Shown: positions 45,313 to 54,582 of the stretch, in pieces
How positions within the stretch are numbered: the first letter of the stretch is position 1
How the letters are laid out: the number at the start of each line of letters is the position of its first letter
From: Aestuariibaculum sediminum
GTDB lineage: Bacteria > Bacteroidota > Bacteroidia > Flavobacteriales > Flavobacteriaceae
Length of the DNA: 64,000 bases
Direction of reading: 5' to 3'
Assembly: GCF_014596945.1 (NCBI RefSeq)
Contig: NZ_JACVXB010000003.1
Span: forward strand, 496,001-560,000
Notes under the pieces: model-generated
The model's database searches: none
Seen by the model: the letters and a program-made list of their open reading frames with translations, nothing else
What the model was told of the DNA's origin: nothing
Program-made: the position numbers and the translations under genes

Positions 45313-48300
45313 TTAATAGGTACTTGGCGGATCACCGAACTCTTCTTTAAAAGCGCGACTAAACCAGGAAGGGTCGGTAAAACCAACGCTGTAGGCCACC
45401 TCAGAAATGGTCCTATCTGTTGTTTGAATTAATTCCTTAGCTTTTTGCAATCGAATGGAACGAATAAATAATGCGGTTGATTTATCTGTTATGGCTTTCA
45501 ATTTTCTATAGAGCTGAGACTCGCTTAAACTCATACTAGATGCCAAAGCTGCGCTGTTAAAAGTACAATCATCTATATTTTCATGAATCAAATTAATTAC
45601 CTTATCTATAAAAATAGTTTCGGTTTTGGCCTCAGTATTTCTATAGGTTTTAACAAAATCCTTTCTACTAAATTTATCAATCATTCGGTTACGAGTGGCA
45701 ACTAGCTGTCTCAACCTAACCGTTAATTCTTTTTTATTAAAAGGTTTTATCAAATAAGCATCTGCACCACATTTTAACCCTTGAATACGATCTTTATCCA
45801 AGGCTTTAGCTGTTAATAGAATAATGGGAATATGATCGGTTATTGGATTTGATTTTAATGCCTTACAAACCTCAAATCCGTCTTTTTTTGGCATCATCAC
45901 ATCACAAACAATAATATCGGGAACATATTTAAGCGCCATTGCAATGCCTTCTTCACCATTTGGTGCGTGATAAATGGTGTAATCATTGTTTAAACAGGTT
46001 TTTAAATAATAAACAACATCCAAATTATCTTCTATTATTAAAGCAATGTCCTGCTCAATATCTGAAGTGAGTTCCATTGCACCGTGCGCTTCCTGGTCTG
46101 AATTATGTATATCAACTTCCAGCGTCAAACGGTGTTCCGGAGCAAATTCGGCGACATTCTTAACAGGTAACAATACTGAAAACTCACTGCCTTTGTTAAT
46201 TTCACTGGTCACATAAACCTCACCTTCCATGAGCAGTACAAGTTCTTTTACTAAAGCTAGGCCAATACCAGTTCCCTGATATCCTCTTGATATCGAGTCG
46301 TCGACCTGATAAAATTTTTCAAAAACCAAAGGGATTTCATCACTTGAAAGTCCGATTCCTGTATCTATTATCTTGATGTGAAAATATTTTCCTGAAGAAC
46401 TGTTTACAATACTAAGTTGCATAGTTACTTCTCCTTTTACCGCCGTGAATTTTATAGCATTCATTAAAAGATTGGTGACAATAGCATCAACCTTTTCCCT
46501 ATCAAAATCCATAAAAAACACCTCTCTTTTAGAATAAAAGATGTACTTAATTTGTTTTTCATTTGCCAATGAAGAAAAGCTTTCGAATAAATATTTTAAA
46601 TATAGAACGATATCTGCCTGCACATAATTTAATTCCATTCGAGAGCTCTCTAATTTGGTTAAATCCAACATATCATTCACCAACTTTAATAAGTTTTTTC
46701 CATTGCGCTGCATTACGTTTAACGCGTTCAACATAGAATGCACTCCCTTTTTACTGGCGTCGGATTTTAGATGATCTATTAACCCTAAGATAACGGTTAA
46801 CGGGGTTCTAAATTCGTGTGTGATATTGGTATAAAGTGAATTCTTTAAACCATCAATTTCCTGAAGCCGCTTACTTTCTGCTAAAGCTAGTTTTCTTGAA
46901 ATGGTAAAATGATAAAACCAGTATGCAGAAAACAAAATAATAAGCACATATATAATATAGGCTATACTTGTAGACCACCAAGGCGGTTTAATTATAATGT
47001 TCAATTCTAAAGGCGGTTTTAGCCATTCCTGCCCTCTAGAAAAACCATTTAACTGCAATTTATACTTACCCGGTGCTAAGTTTATAAAAGGTATTTCTTT
47101 ACTGGCTAAAAAATTCCATTCCTTGTTTTGAGGTAACAGTTTATAAGCATACTGAATATTCTTATCGAACTGAAAGTCTATAGTTGAATAGGACAAAGAA
47201 AAAGGAAACTGATTATAATTAAATACTACCGTATTTGGATCTTCAGCCAAGGCCTTTGACATATTTTGTGACTTAACTCTTAATCCAGAAAAATACAATG
47301 GCTTTGGTTGATCTATTTTATCAATATCCTGTGGATTAAAATATGTGATACCATCAATACCTCCTAGATACAAATTACCATCTTCATCCTTAAACTTTGC
47401 GTGTAAATCGAACTCTCTGCCTTGTATATTATCCGAAACCGCATAATGCGAAAACGTATAGGTCGTTGTATTAAATTTGGACATACCATTATTAGTTCCC
47501 AACCATAAATTACCGTAATCATCATCTTGCACGATATAAATTAAATCATTTGGAAACTGACTTTGTTTCTTCCAGGATTTTACTGTAAAATCTTTTTTAA
47601 GTAAACCCAAACCTTCTCTAGTTCCTAACCAAACGTGTTCGTTTTTGTCTATGAGTATATCGTTAACGGAGTTATGGGGTAATGTATTAGAAACAGAATC
47701 TAATTTTATGACATTAGTAAATTGCGGAAGTGCATATGGTTTTTTATTAAATGACAACCGGCTTACCCCTTCTTGAGTTCCAATCCAGATATTATTCATT
47801 TTATCTACTCGAATACATTGGCCTGCATTATTAACCAAGGAATTTTCATTTTGAGGGTTATTATAATATCGATAGATTTTATAAACATCATTCGATGTGT
47901 ACTCCATCCTAAAAATACCTTGCTCGTAAGTAACTCCCCATAAATTACTATTATGATCTAAAGCAAGATCCATAATGAAATTCATGTTAATACTATTTGA
48001 ATTATTGTGTTCGAAATAAAAATTCTTAAACTTAGGTTTTTCCGGATTAAAGGATTTCAAATCAATCATACTCAATCCTCGTGTCGTACCAAACCACATA
48101 CGTTCATGCGCCTTATCATGAACTATAGCCCTCACCACCGATCCTGCAATCGCGTTACTTTTATTCTGATTGTCTTTAAAATAATAAACTTTTTTAGATG
48201 TTATTAAGTTTAACCCTCCATCAGAAGTTCCAACCCATAGATGGTCTTCATTTTTATAAATAGAAAATATAATATCATCATTTAGAAGATGTTTACCCTT

Positions 48301-49326
48301 TTTACTTTTAGATATATTTTTAATATACGGCGCTTTAAAATTTAAAACATTAAGTCCGCTAGCGGTACCCACTAACAATTTATTGGCATCTAAATGAAGC
48401 ATTGATCGCACCGTATTATTAGACAAACCTTTTTTAGAATCAACGATATAATCATACTTTCTGAGTACATTATAAGTATCGGCATTAAATAAGTACAATC
48501 CTCTGTCTGTAGCAATCCAAATATAACCGTGCTCATTTGTTAAAAAATCTACAACGTGTTTAGTTTTAAAGTCACCTGATACCTCAAGTTCATATTCTTT
48601 AATACTTTTTGTTGTTGTATTGTAAATATAAAAGCCTTCATAACTTCCAATAAGTAAGAGATTGTTTTTACGATAAATAGCCTGAACATTACCTGCTACC
48701 GACAATGTTACCGATGGCCTGTGGTGAAAATTTTCAAAGCCAAATAATTGCCCTTTTAAATCACCAAGCCATAATGTATTTTCTTCATCGATAAACAAAC
48801 ACGTAACGTCTTTAATTTTGTAACGATATTTTGCATGAAATGTATTATCACCCTCATGAAACGTTAAATAATAAACCCCTTTATTTCTGGTAGCTACCCA
48901 AAGGCCACCATTAGAATCTGGTTCAATGCCTGTGATTGTTTCATTGTATACACCCTGACTCAGCTTTATTTTTATAAAATTATCAGTTTTAGCATCGTAA
49001 TAAGACAAACCATTACCTTTTGTACCAATCCAAATACGTCCATTTAAATCTTTGGTAAGTTTGTTAATAAAATTCCCTGAAACACTGGTACTATCTGAGA
49101 CCTTATTTTTATAAATTTTAAAATTATTTCCATCGAAGCGATTTAAACCATCAGCCGTACCAAGCCAAACAAAACCCAAATCATCTACAACAATATCATT
49201 AACTGAAACTTGAGACATCCCATCATCCAAACTATAGCGCTTAATCCTATAATCATGATTTTGAGCAAATAACCCCGAGGAAAGAAACAACATAAATAGC
49301 CAGGACCTAACTAAGATTAAGTTCAT
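45313..49326 (-). CDS. Hybrid two-component system sensor kinase/response regulator (HTCS)
   Basis: From ATG 49326 the protein has 1337 residues; a frame to 49359 adds 11 unlikely residues. It has a signal peptide (ending GLFAQ, about 22), a long periplasmic double propeller of two-component regulator repeats (VWLGTADGLNRFDG, IWIGTKGNGLSYYD and many more), a Y_Y_Y domain near 715-780, one membrane helix near 795-815, a HisKA domain with H837 (ITHEFRTP), an ATPase domain (GTGIGLALVKE), a receiver with D1142 (DIIVCDVMMP), and an AraC DNA-binding domain to the end. HTCS proteins usually control adjacent polysaccharide utilisation loci; no SusC/SusD pair is present here. Confidence 0.95.
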   Translation of the reverse strand: MNLILVRSWLFMLFLSSGLFAQNHDYRIKRYSLDDGMSQVSVNDIVVDDLGFVWLGTADGLNRFDGNNFKIYKNKVSDSTSVSGNFINKLTKDLNGRIWIGTKGNGLSYYDAKTDNFIKIKLSQGVYNETITGIEPDSNGGLWVATRNKGVYYLTFHEGDNTFHAKYRYKIKDVTCLFIDEENTLWLGDLKGQLFGFENFHHRPSVTLSVAGNVQAIYRKNNLLLIGSYEGFYIYNTTTKSIKEYELEVSGDFKTKHVVDFLTNEHGYIWIATDRGLYLFNADTYNVLRKYDYIVDSKKGLSNNTVRSMLHLDANKLLVGTASGLNVLNFKAPYIKNISKSKKGKHLLNDDIIFSIYKNEDHLWVGTSDGGLNLITSKKVYYFKDNQNKSNAIAGSVVRAIVHDKAHERMWFGTTRGLSMIDLKSFNPEKPKFKNFYFEHNNSNSINMNFIMDLALDHNSNLWGVTYEQGIFRMEYTSNDVYKIYRYYNNPQNENSLVNNAGQCIRVDKMNNIWIGTQEGVSRLSFNKKPYALPQFTNVIKLDSVSNTLPHNSVNDILIDKNEHVWLGTREGLGLLKKDFTVKSWKKQSQFPNDLIYIVQDDDYGNLWLGTNNGMSKFNTTTYTFSHYAVSDNIQGREFDLHAKFKDEDGNLYLGGIDGITYFNPQDIDKIDQPKPLYFSGLRVKSQNMSKALAEDPNTVVFNYNQFPFSLSYSTIDFQFDKNIQYAYKLLPQNKEWNFLASKEIPFINLAPGKYKLQLNGFSRGQEWLKPPLELNIIIKPPWWSTSIAYIIYVLIILFSAYWFYHFTISRKLALAESKRLQEIDGLKNSLYTNITHEFRTPLTVILGLIDHLKSDASKKGVHSMLNALNVMQRNGKNLLKLVNDMLDLTKLESSRMELNYVQADIVLYLKYLFESFSSLANEKQIKYIFYSKREVFFMDFDREKVDAIVTNLLMNAIKFTAVKGEVTMQLSIVNSSSGKYFHIKIIDTGIGLSSDEIPLVFEKFYQVDDSISRGYQGTGIGLALVKELVLLMEGEVYVTSEINKGSEFSVLLPVKNVAEFAPEHRLTLEVDIHNSDQEAHGAMELTSDIEQDIALIIEDNLDVVYYLKTCLNNDYTIYHAPNGEEGIAMALKYVPDIIVCDVMMPKKDGFEVCKALKSNPITDHIPIILLTAKALDKDRIQGLKCGADAYLIKPFNKKELTVRLRQLVATRNRMIDKFSRKDFVKTYRNTEAKTETIFIDKVINLIHENIDDCTFNSAALASSMSLSESQLYRKLKAITDKSTALFIRSIRLQKAKELIQTTDRTISEVAYSVGFTDPSWFSRAFKEEFGDPPSTY

Positions 49327-49401
49327 TCTTAAAAACAAATATTCATTTTTCCCAGCCATTAAAACGCCACAAAAAGCCTAAAATTCAAAAAGTTACCCTA
49401 T

Positions 49402-49409
49402 CAAATTTA
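49402..49409 (-). promoter_or_regulatory. Promoter -7 box of the HTCS gene
   Basis: Minus strand reads TAAATTTG, an exact TAnnTTTG match, 75 bp upstream of ATG 49326. Confidence 0.5.
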
Positions 49410-49543
49410 ACAAAAAATACATTAGAGTCTTAGGTTAAAATCGACGCTACGTATATTCTTCAATTTAGACAGTAATTTGAAAAAATTCCGTTAAACCTTT
49501 TACTAAATTTTCATTTAACACTCATTTTCATTATATTACGAAT

Positions 49544-49918
49544 ATGATTTACGAAGACAAAGCAAAATATTCAGACATTCTAAAAAATTCAATTCATTAT
49601 TTAGAGAATCATGGTTTTGAAAATATCAAAGCCGACATTGACGGTTACGAAACTCCAAAATCTTACTCCAAAGCTGGAAGTGATATATCTATTACACCCG
49701 ATGTAGTAGCAACAAAGGAGGGACGCAAGTATTATTTTGACATTAGTTTGAAATCAGAAAAACCCAAATTATTAAAATCGAAGTGGATTTTTCTAAACAC
49801 CCTAAGCGCACTTAAATCTTCAAGGTTTAGACTTATTACGGCCCGAGGACATTATGCATTTACTCAAGAAATGCTAGATTCTATTAACCTAAACAATAAA
49901 ACTTTGATTAAAATCTAA
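49544..49918 (+). CDS. Small PD-(D/E)xK nuclease-like protein of unknown function
   Basis: A 124-residue cytoplasmic protein. The central part DISITPDVVATKEGRKYYFDISLK resembles the strand-turn-strand core of restriction-endonuclease-like folds (PD followed by acidic residue and lysine), although the spacing D-x3-K is not the classical D/E-x-K. The rest has two helices and a strand (SRFRLITARGHYAF). I recall similar hypothetical proteins near rpoD in flavobacteria. Catalysis is unproven. It has no partner gene and stands 163 bp upstream of rpoD. Confidence 0.55.
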   Translation: MIYEDKAKYSDILKNSIHYLENHGFENIKADIDGYETPKSYSKAGSDISITPDVVATKEGRKYYFDISLKSEKPKLLKSKWIFLNTLSALKSSRFRLITARGHYAFTQEMLDSINLNNKTLIKI

Positions 49919-50081
49919 TTTCTCGCAAGGCACTTATAGTCTGTGACTTCAACAAATTTGAAGTGTCATATTAAAAGAAAAACAAAAATCATTTCATTTT
50001 TTTGTAACATTTTTTTGTCTTTTCACGTATAACCAAATACAAAGTATTATTCATATAATTATTTACAGGAGCATTTTTTAA

Positions 50082-50945
50082 ATGAGACAACTTAAAATTA
50101 CGAAGCAGGTTACCAATAGAGAAACGGCTTCGCTAGATAAGTATTTACAAGAAATTGGTAAAGTTGACTTGATTACAGCTGACGAGGAAGTAGAGTTAGC
50201 TCAGCGCATCAAGGCTGGTGACCAAATAGCTTTAGAAAAGCTAACTAAAGCTAATTTACGTTTCGTTGTGTCGGTGGCTAAACAATATCAAAACCAAGGT
50301 TTAACCTTACCCGATTTAATTAACGAAGGTAATTTAGGTCTGATAAAAGCTGCACAACGTTTTGATGAAACACGTGGTTTTAAATTCATCTCTTATGCTG
50401 TTTGGTGGATTAGACAATCTATTTTACAGGCTCTTGCGGAGCAATCTCGTATTGTACGTTTGCCATTAAACAAAATTGGTTCGATTAACAAGATTAATAA
50501 AACTTTTGCTTTTTTAGAGCAAAGCCACGAGCGTCCACCAAGTGCAGAAGAGATTGCTAAAGAGTTAGACATGACTATTAACGACGTTAAAGAGTCTATG
50601 AAAAACTCAGGTCGCCATGTAAGTATGGATGCACCATTAGTAGAAGGTGAAGACTCTAATTTATACGATGTATTAAATAGTGGAGAGTCGCCAAATCCAG
50701 ATAAAGAACTTTTACACGAATCACTTCGTACAGAAATAGAGCGTGCTCTGGAAACCTTAACTCCTCGTGAAGCAGATGTAATACGTTTGTATTTTGGTTT
50801 AGGAAATCAACACCCAATGACACTTGAAGAAATTGGAGAAACATTTGATTTAACTCGCGAGCGTGTTAGACAAATTAAAGAGAAAGCAATTCGCAGACTT
50901 AAACATACGTCTAGAAGCAAAATATTAAAAACATATTTAGGTTAG
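50082..50945 (+). CDS. rpoD: Primary RNA polymerase sigma factor (short Bacteroidota type)
   Basis: The housekeeping sigma factor of 287 residues. It lacks region 1.1 and the long non-conserved insert of E. coli RpoD, which is normal in this phylum. Region 1.2 ([27 protein letters not shown]), region 2 with [22 protein letters not shown], region 3 and region 4.2 with [27 protein letters not shown] are all present. It reads the TAnnTTTG promoters seen across the window. Unusually for the phylum, GGAG lies 14 bp before the ATG. It ends in a strong terminator. Confidence 0.97.
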   Translation: MRQLKITKQVTNRETASLDKYLQEIGKVDLITADEEVELAQRIKAGDQIALEKLTKANLRFVVSVAKQYQNQGLTLPDLINEGNLGLIKAAQRFDETRGFKFISYAVWWIRQSILQALAEQSRIVRLPLNKIGSINKINKTFAFLEQSHERPPSAEEIAKELDMTINDVKESMKNSGRHVSMDAPLVEGEDSNLYDVLNSGESPNPDKELLHESLRTEIERALETLTPREADVIRLYFGLGNQHPMTLEEIGETFDLTRERVRQIKEKAIRRLKHTSRSKILKTYLG

Positions 50946-51014
50946 TAACTATTTTACGACTAAATAAAAGTAACAACAGTTACACATAACTGTTCGTTTT
51001 TTGATTGATGAAAG

Positions 51015-51046
51015 AACCCCCGGCTGATTACCGGGGGTTTATTTTT
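51015..51046 (+). terminator. Terminator of rpoD
   Basis: A GC-rich 9-bp stem AACCCCCGG / CCGGGGGTT, 7-nt loop, followed by TATTTTT. Confidence 0.92.
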
Positions 51047-51081
51047 ATACATTCTTTAACCATTTAGTGATATGGCTTTGC

Positions 51082-51089
51082 TATATTTG
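51082..51089 (+). promoter_or_regulatory. Promoter -7 box of rpe
   Basis: TATATTTG, an exact TAnnTTTG match, 26 bp upstream of the rpe ATG. Confidence 0.65.
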
Positions 51090-51115
51090 CAAAAAAATCA
51101 CAAAAAACACTTAAC

Positions 51116-51778
51116 ATGAGTTCTAAATTAATTGCTCCTTCACTTCTAGCTGCCGATTTTGCAAATCTTCAACGCGATATTGAAATGGTAAATCAAAGTG
51201 AAGCTGATTGGTTTCATATTGACATCATGGATGGTGTTTTTGTGCCAAATATTTCTTTTGGTATGCCTGTATTGGAAGCCATTGGCAGACATGCAAAAAA
51301 AACTCTGGACGTACATTTAATGATTGTAGATCCAGACCGCTATATTAAAACTTTTGCCGATTTGGGAAGTAACGTTTTAACCGTACACTACGAAGCTTGT
51401 CCACACTTACACAGAACACTACAAGCTATAAAAGCTGAAGGCATGAAAGCAGGCGTATCGCTAAACCCACACACAAACATATCACTTTTAGAAGATACCA
51501 TAAATGATATTGATTTAGTTCTTATTATGAGCGTAAATCCCGGTTTTGGGGGACAAAGTTTTATTGAAAATACTTATGAAAAAGTAAAACAACTTAAGGC
51601 TTTAATAGAACGCAAAGGTGCTTCTACAATTATTGAAATAGACGGCGGCGTTACCAACAAAAATGCTAAAGCATTAGTTGAAGCTGGAGCCGATGTTTTA
51701 GTTGCTGGAAGCTATGTTTTTAAAAGTGAAACACCAATTGAAACTATTAAAGACTTAAGAGCTTTAGCTAATTCTTAA
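51116..51778 (+). CDS. rpe: Ribulose-phosphate 3-epimerase
   Basis: It interconverts ribulose 5-phosphate and xylulose 5-phosphate in the pentose phosphate pathway. The 220-residue TIM barrel shows the family motifs: IAPSLLAADFANL at the start, the metal-binding HIDIMDGVFVPNISFG (33-48), DVHLMI, MSVNPGFGGQSFI and IEIDGGV. Length is standard. Its stop codon overlaps the stop codon of the convergent CBS gene, so the two transcripts overlap. It has its own -7 box. Confidence 0.96.
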   Translation: MSSKLIAPSLLAADFANLQRDIEMVNQSEADWFHIDIMDGVFVPNISFGMPVLEAIGRHAKKTLDVHLMIVDPDRYIKTFADLGSNVLTVHYEACPHLHRTLQAIKAEGMKAGVSLNPHTNISLLEDTINDIDLVLIMSVNPGFGGQSFIENTYEKVKQLKALIERKGASTIIEIDGGVTNKNAKALVEAGADVLVAGSYVFKSETPIETIKDLRALANS

Positions 51779-52191
51779 AAATTCTTAGAATAAAATTTCA
51801 ACAAATCTCTTGTTGTAATTATACCTATTAGCATACCCTCCTCTACAACAGGCAAGGCATGAAAAGGACTATTCGACAAAATGGTTGCAGCCTCTTTTAT
51901 TGAAGTTGATGGTGGTATGGTTACCACTTGTTTGGTCATAACCTGCTCAATAGTATAACTATTATATACTACAGTATTCACATCATGCTCGTCGGCAGAA
52001 GCCTCTGCTAAACTTATTTTTTGAAGATCGGTAAAACTGAGCATTCCTATAACCACATCGGTGCAAACCACAGGAATATGTTTTATACGGTATCTCTTAA
52101 ATAGCATTTCAGCACGTTCTAAATCGTCGTTTCTATTTAGTGCTATAACATCTTTTGTCATAATATCTGAAACGGGTATTAAGGCTCTCAT
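51775..52191 (-). CDS. CBS-pair domain protein
   Basis: A 138-residue protein made only of two CBS motifs (VSDIMTKDVIALNRNDDLERA ... HIPVV ... IGMLSFTDL and VMTKQVVTIPPSTSIKEA ... HALPVV ... IGIITTRDL), which usually bind adenosine nucleotides and act as energy sensors. It is a tandem paralogue of the gene at 52224-52643 with 32 bp between them, so they are probably one operon. No output domain is fused. Its stop codon overlaps that of rpe. Confidence 0.92.
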   Translation of the reverse strand: MRALIPVSDIMTKDVIALNRNDDLERAEMLFKRYRIKHIPVVCTDVVIGMLSFTDLQKISLAEASADEHDVNTVVYNSYTIEQVMTKQVVTIPPSTSIKEAATILSNSPFHALPVVEEGMLIGIITTRDLLKFYSKNF

Positions 52192-52223
52192 GGTTTGATT
52201 ATTTATTAGTTAGTAATTCAAAT

Positions 52224-52643
52224 TCAATAGTGATTCAATAAAAATTTAATAATATCTGTAGTAGTAACAATACCTATTAACCTATTACTATCAACCACAG
52301 GTAATGCATGAAATTCCTTGGAGGCAAAAATTTCTGCAACGTCCTTTATTGATGTATTACTGGTTATGGATACCACATTTTTAGTCATAACTTGCCTTAC
52401 TTTAAACATGTTGTAAACCAATACATCGGCATCGTCTCTCTCTTGATCTGTTAAATCAGCGAAACTTAATCGAAGTATATCATTATAACTCAATATACCT
52501 TTTATATGAAAACCGGACACTACCGGAATATGCCGAATATGATGTTCCTTAAACATATGCTCAGCAGTTTCTAAACTATCGTTTTCCTTTAATGTAATCA
52601 CTGGGGTAGTCATTATCATTGAAACAGGTGTATTGCGTATCAT
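52224..52643 (-). CDS. CBS-pair domain protein
   Basis: A 139-residue two-CBS protein (VSMIMTTPVITLKENDSLETA ... HIRHIPVV and VMTKNVVSITSNTSIKDV ... FHALPVV ... IGIVTTTDI), aligned over its full length with its downstream neighbour and clearly a tandem duplicate. The pair may form a heterodimer that binds AMP or ATP (inference). It is the first gene of the two-gene unit. The target enzyme is not identifiable in the neighbourhood. Confidence 0.92.
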   Translation of the reverse strand: MIRNTPVSMIMTTPVITLKENDSLETAEHMFKEHHIRHIPVVSGFHIKGILSYNDILRLSFADLTDQERDDADVLVYNMFKVRQVMTKNVVSITSNTSIKDVAEIFASKEFHALPVVDSNRLIGIVTTTDIIKFLLNHY

Positions 52644-52885
52644 AGTGTTACAATTTTTACTTAATAAAAGTAGTAAAGCTTAAAAACAACATTTATGATA
52701 TATATCATTGCATATTAAATTTTTACATCGTATCTATAAAGATGAAATTGACTTATAGTCGATTAAGTTTTATAAATCACCTAATTTTTATTAACTTTTT
52801 AATTACCAACTTTTTAGCGATTTATAAAACACATTCTCCCCCAAAGCGTGCTTATATCAAAAAGCTAATCTTTAAACTAATAATT

Positions 52886-53443
52886 ATGAAAAGCAAAACA
52901 TTTTTTACAAAAAGTAAAATATTACTTTTTGTTCTGAGCATGATGATTTACTCTTGTTCTAACGAGTCGATGATGCCTCAAGAAGACATTGATAATGCTG
53001 TTAACAGTAAAATGAGTCTTAAAAAAAATGCTGACAATAGCACTAAATTTCATTTTACGACATCGCTAAAATCTTCCAATGAAGTACCACCTAACGATTC
53101 TCAAGCCGCAGGTGTAGCCATCGTAACGATTAACAAGGAAGAAACCATGATACATTACAAACTTATTGTGGCCAATATTGAAAATGTAAGAATGGCACAT
53201 TTTCATAAAGGTATGGCCGGTACTAACGGTGGTGTTGTAGCCTGGCTTTATAATAATTTAGATGGACAACCTTCAGGTCCGTCCAATGGCGTAATAGCCG
53301 AAGGCTACATAACCTCAGAAGGCGTTATTGGTGCTTTAGCAGGTGATATGGATGCATTAATAGAAGCGATTAGAAATGGCGAAATATATGTAAACGTGCA
53401 TACACAAGCTGTAGGTTCTGGAGAAATAAGAGGGCAATTATAA
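52886..53443 (+). CDS. CHRD domain lipoprotein
   Basis: From ATG 52886 (MKSKTFFTKSKILLFVLSMM) the protein has 185 residues with a lipoprotein signal (lipobox I-Y-S-C, C at 24). The frame from 52742 is an unneeded extension. After a short spacer comes a CHRD domain (chordin-like): FTTSLKSSNEVPP, AGVAIVTIN, MAHFHKGMAGTNGGVVAWL, GYIT and the closing GEIYVNVHTQAVGSGEIRGQL. The role of CHRD proteins in bacteria is unknown. The folded element at 53461-53592 follows directly. Confidence 0.88.
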   Translation: MKSKTFFTKSKILLFVLSMMIYSCSNESMMPQEDIDNAVNSKMSLKKNADNSTKFHFTTSLKSSNEVPPNDSQAAGVAIVTINKEETMIHYKLIVANIENVRMAHFHKGMAGTNGGVVAWLYNNLDGQPSGPSNGVIAEGYITSEGVIGALAGDMDALIEAIRNGEIYVNVHTQAVGSGEIRGQL

Positions 53444-53460
53444 CAGTAAGCCTGAAATAT

Positions 53461-53592
53461 AAAAAGCTGTCTGAGAGGTTTTCTAAACATCCTTCTGAAT
53501 CTAAACAGAAGCGCATTTGGTTTTAACCAGTTCTAAAACGTATCTGAAACAATTTTCGGAGTAATATAAACCAATCTTTTCAGACAGTTTTT
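53461..53592. other. Multi-stem folded element, MITE-like or structured RNA
   Basis: A closing stem CTGTCTGA (53467-53474) / TCAGACAG (53580-53587), extended by AAAA/TTTT outside and by GGTTT (53477-53481) / AAACC (53568-53572) inside. It encloses three hairpins: CTTCTG/CAGAAG (53492-53511), TGGTT/AACCA (53518-53529) and TCTGAAA/TTTCGGA (53543-53560). It ends in TTTTTATTTTTT, so it could act as terminator of the CHRD gene. The ends also look like terminal inverted repeats of a small mobile element or IS remnant. No coding capacity is evident. Confidence 0.6.
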
Positions 53593-53620
53593 ATTTTTTA
53601 AAGTTAGCAACAATTAAAGA

Positions 53621-54472
53621 TTAATAATTAGCGATTCTAAAATTAAGCATTTGTTTTACTTTTGAATAAACTTCAGGAAAATGCTGACTAAACTCCTTTG
53701 GCGTTTCAATAAAGTTTTCAATAATAACCGCTAAAAACTCAAACTGATTGGTAAACGCATATTTTCTAAAATAATCTGACGTCATAAGTCGATTTCTTAA
53801 ATCTTCATCATGAACCAACATTTCAGCCAATTCTTTAAAGGTATCACTAAAAATAGTTGAACTTACATCGCGTTCCTTAATACTATTTATATGAATAGCA
53901 TGCGTGAGCTCATGAATTCCTAAGTTTAAATTGTCGGTATCAGACTTAAATCCTTCTTGAAAATCCTCCCATGACACGACCAAGGCCTCGAGTTTTGGAT
54001 TAAACTCACCTTTATGGTACGCATCGTTAGTTTTAGAATAAAACTTAGTGGGATAAACCACTATTTTTGAGATTAAACCAATGTAAAAATCTCTAAATCC
54101 AAAAGTTAACATAACTGCAGTTGCGGAAATTAACACTCTAATTTCATCGTTAATTATTATTCCTGCCCTTCCTATAAACTCTTTATCATTTATGAAACAA
54201 CGCACTCTATGTTCGAAATGACGTTTTGACTTATCGTTAAGTTTTTGATAGAAAGAAAATTTAGAATCCAGAATTCGTTTTTGACTTTTATCTAAACGCT
54301 TTAAGTGTAGATAGAAATGATTGTATAGGGGTTTTCTAAAACGCATTACATAAACCATTTCAACCATTTTAAACACGTAGTTTAAAATAATACCTATTAG
54401 AAATACAAGAAGAATTCCAATAAGTATTGTACTTCCTAGGTCAGCTTCTTTATTAATAAAGACAAAAAACAT
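53621..54472 (-). CDS. MtfA-like zinc metallopeptidase
   Basis: A 283-residue protein with one or two N-terminal hydrophobic segments (about 14-43) and an MtfA-type domain. The zinc motif is H187-E-L-T-H191 in NLGIHELTHAIH, with a further acidic residue in FKELAEML (about 210-217) as a likely third ligand. Typical blocks are FRKPLYNHFYLHL and FGFRDFYIGLISKIVVYP. MtfA in E. coli is a peptidase linked to the glucose transporter regulator Mlc; that partner is absent here, so the substrate is open. It is alone on its strand, with the discoidin fragment upstream. Confidence 0.85.
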   Translation of the reverse strand: MFFVFINKEADLGSTILIGILLVFLIGIILNYVFKMVEMVYVMRFRKPLYNHFYLHLKRLDKSQKRILDSKFSFYQKLNDKSKRHFEHRVRCFINDKEFIGRAGIIINDEIRVLISATAVMLTFGFRDFYIGLISKIVVYPTKFYSKTNDAYHKGEFNPKLEALVVSWEDFQEGFKSDTDNLNLGIHELTHAIHINSIKERDVSSTIFSDTFKELAEMLVHDEDLRNRLMTSDYFRKYAFTNQFEFLAVIIENFIETPKEFSQHFPEVYSKVKQMLNFRIANY

Positions 54473-54512
54473 AAGTATCGTTATAATTAGGGATATTTAT
54501 GCTAATGTAAGC

Positions 54513-54536
54513 AAAAACAGCCCAAAAAATGGGCTG
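54513..54536 (-). terminator. Minus-strand terminator left from the lost discoidin gene
   Basis: On the minus strand, stem CAGCCCA / TGGGCTG (7 bp, 5-nt loop) followed by TTTTT. It lies 47 bp after the stop codon of the fragment at 54583-54657 and now serves the ECF sigma gene, if any. Confidence 0.75.
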
Positions 54537-54582
54537 CTTTAAAATAATCAACAATTACTAATACTCAAACTATATTTTAATA

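Noticed and set aside
52742-52885. Upstream extension of the CHRD frame by 48 codons
   Set aside because: The lipoprotein signal starts at ATG 52886, and the extension would place it inside the protein.
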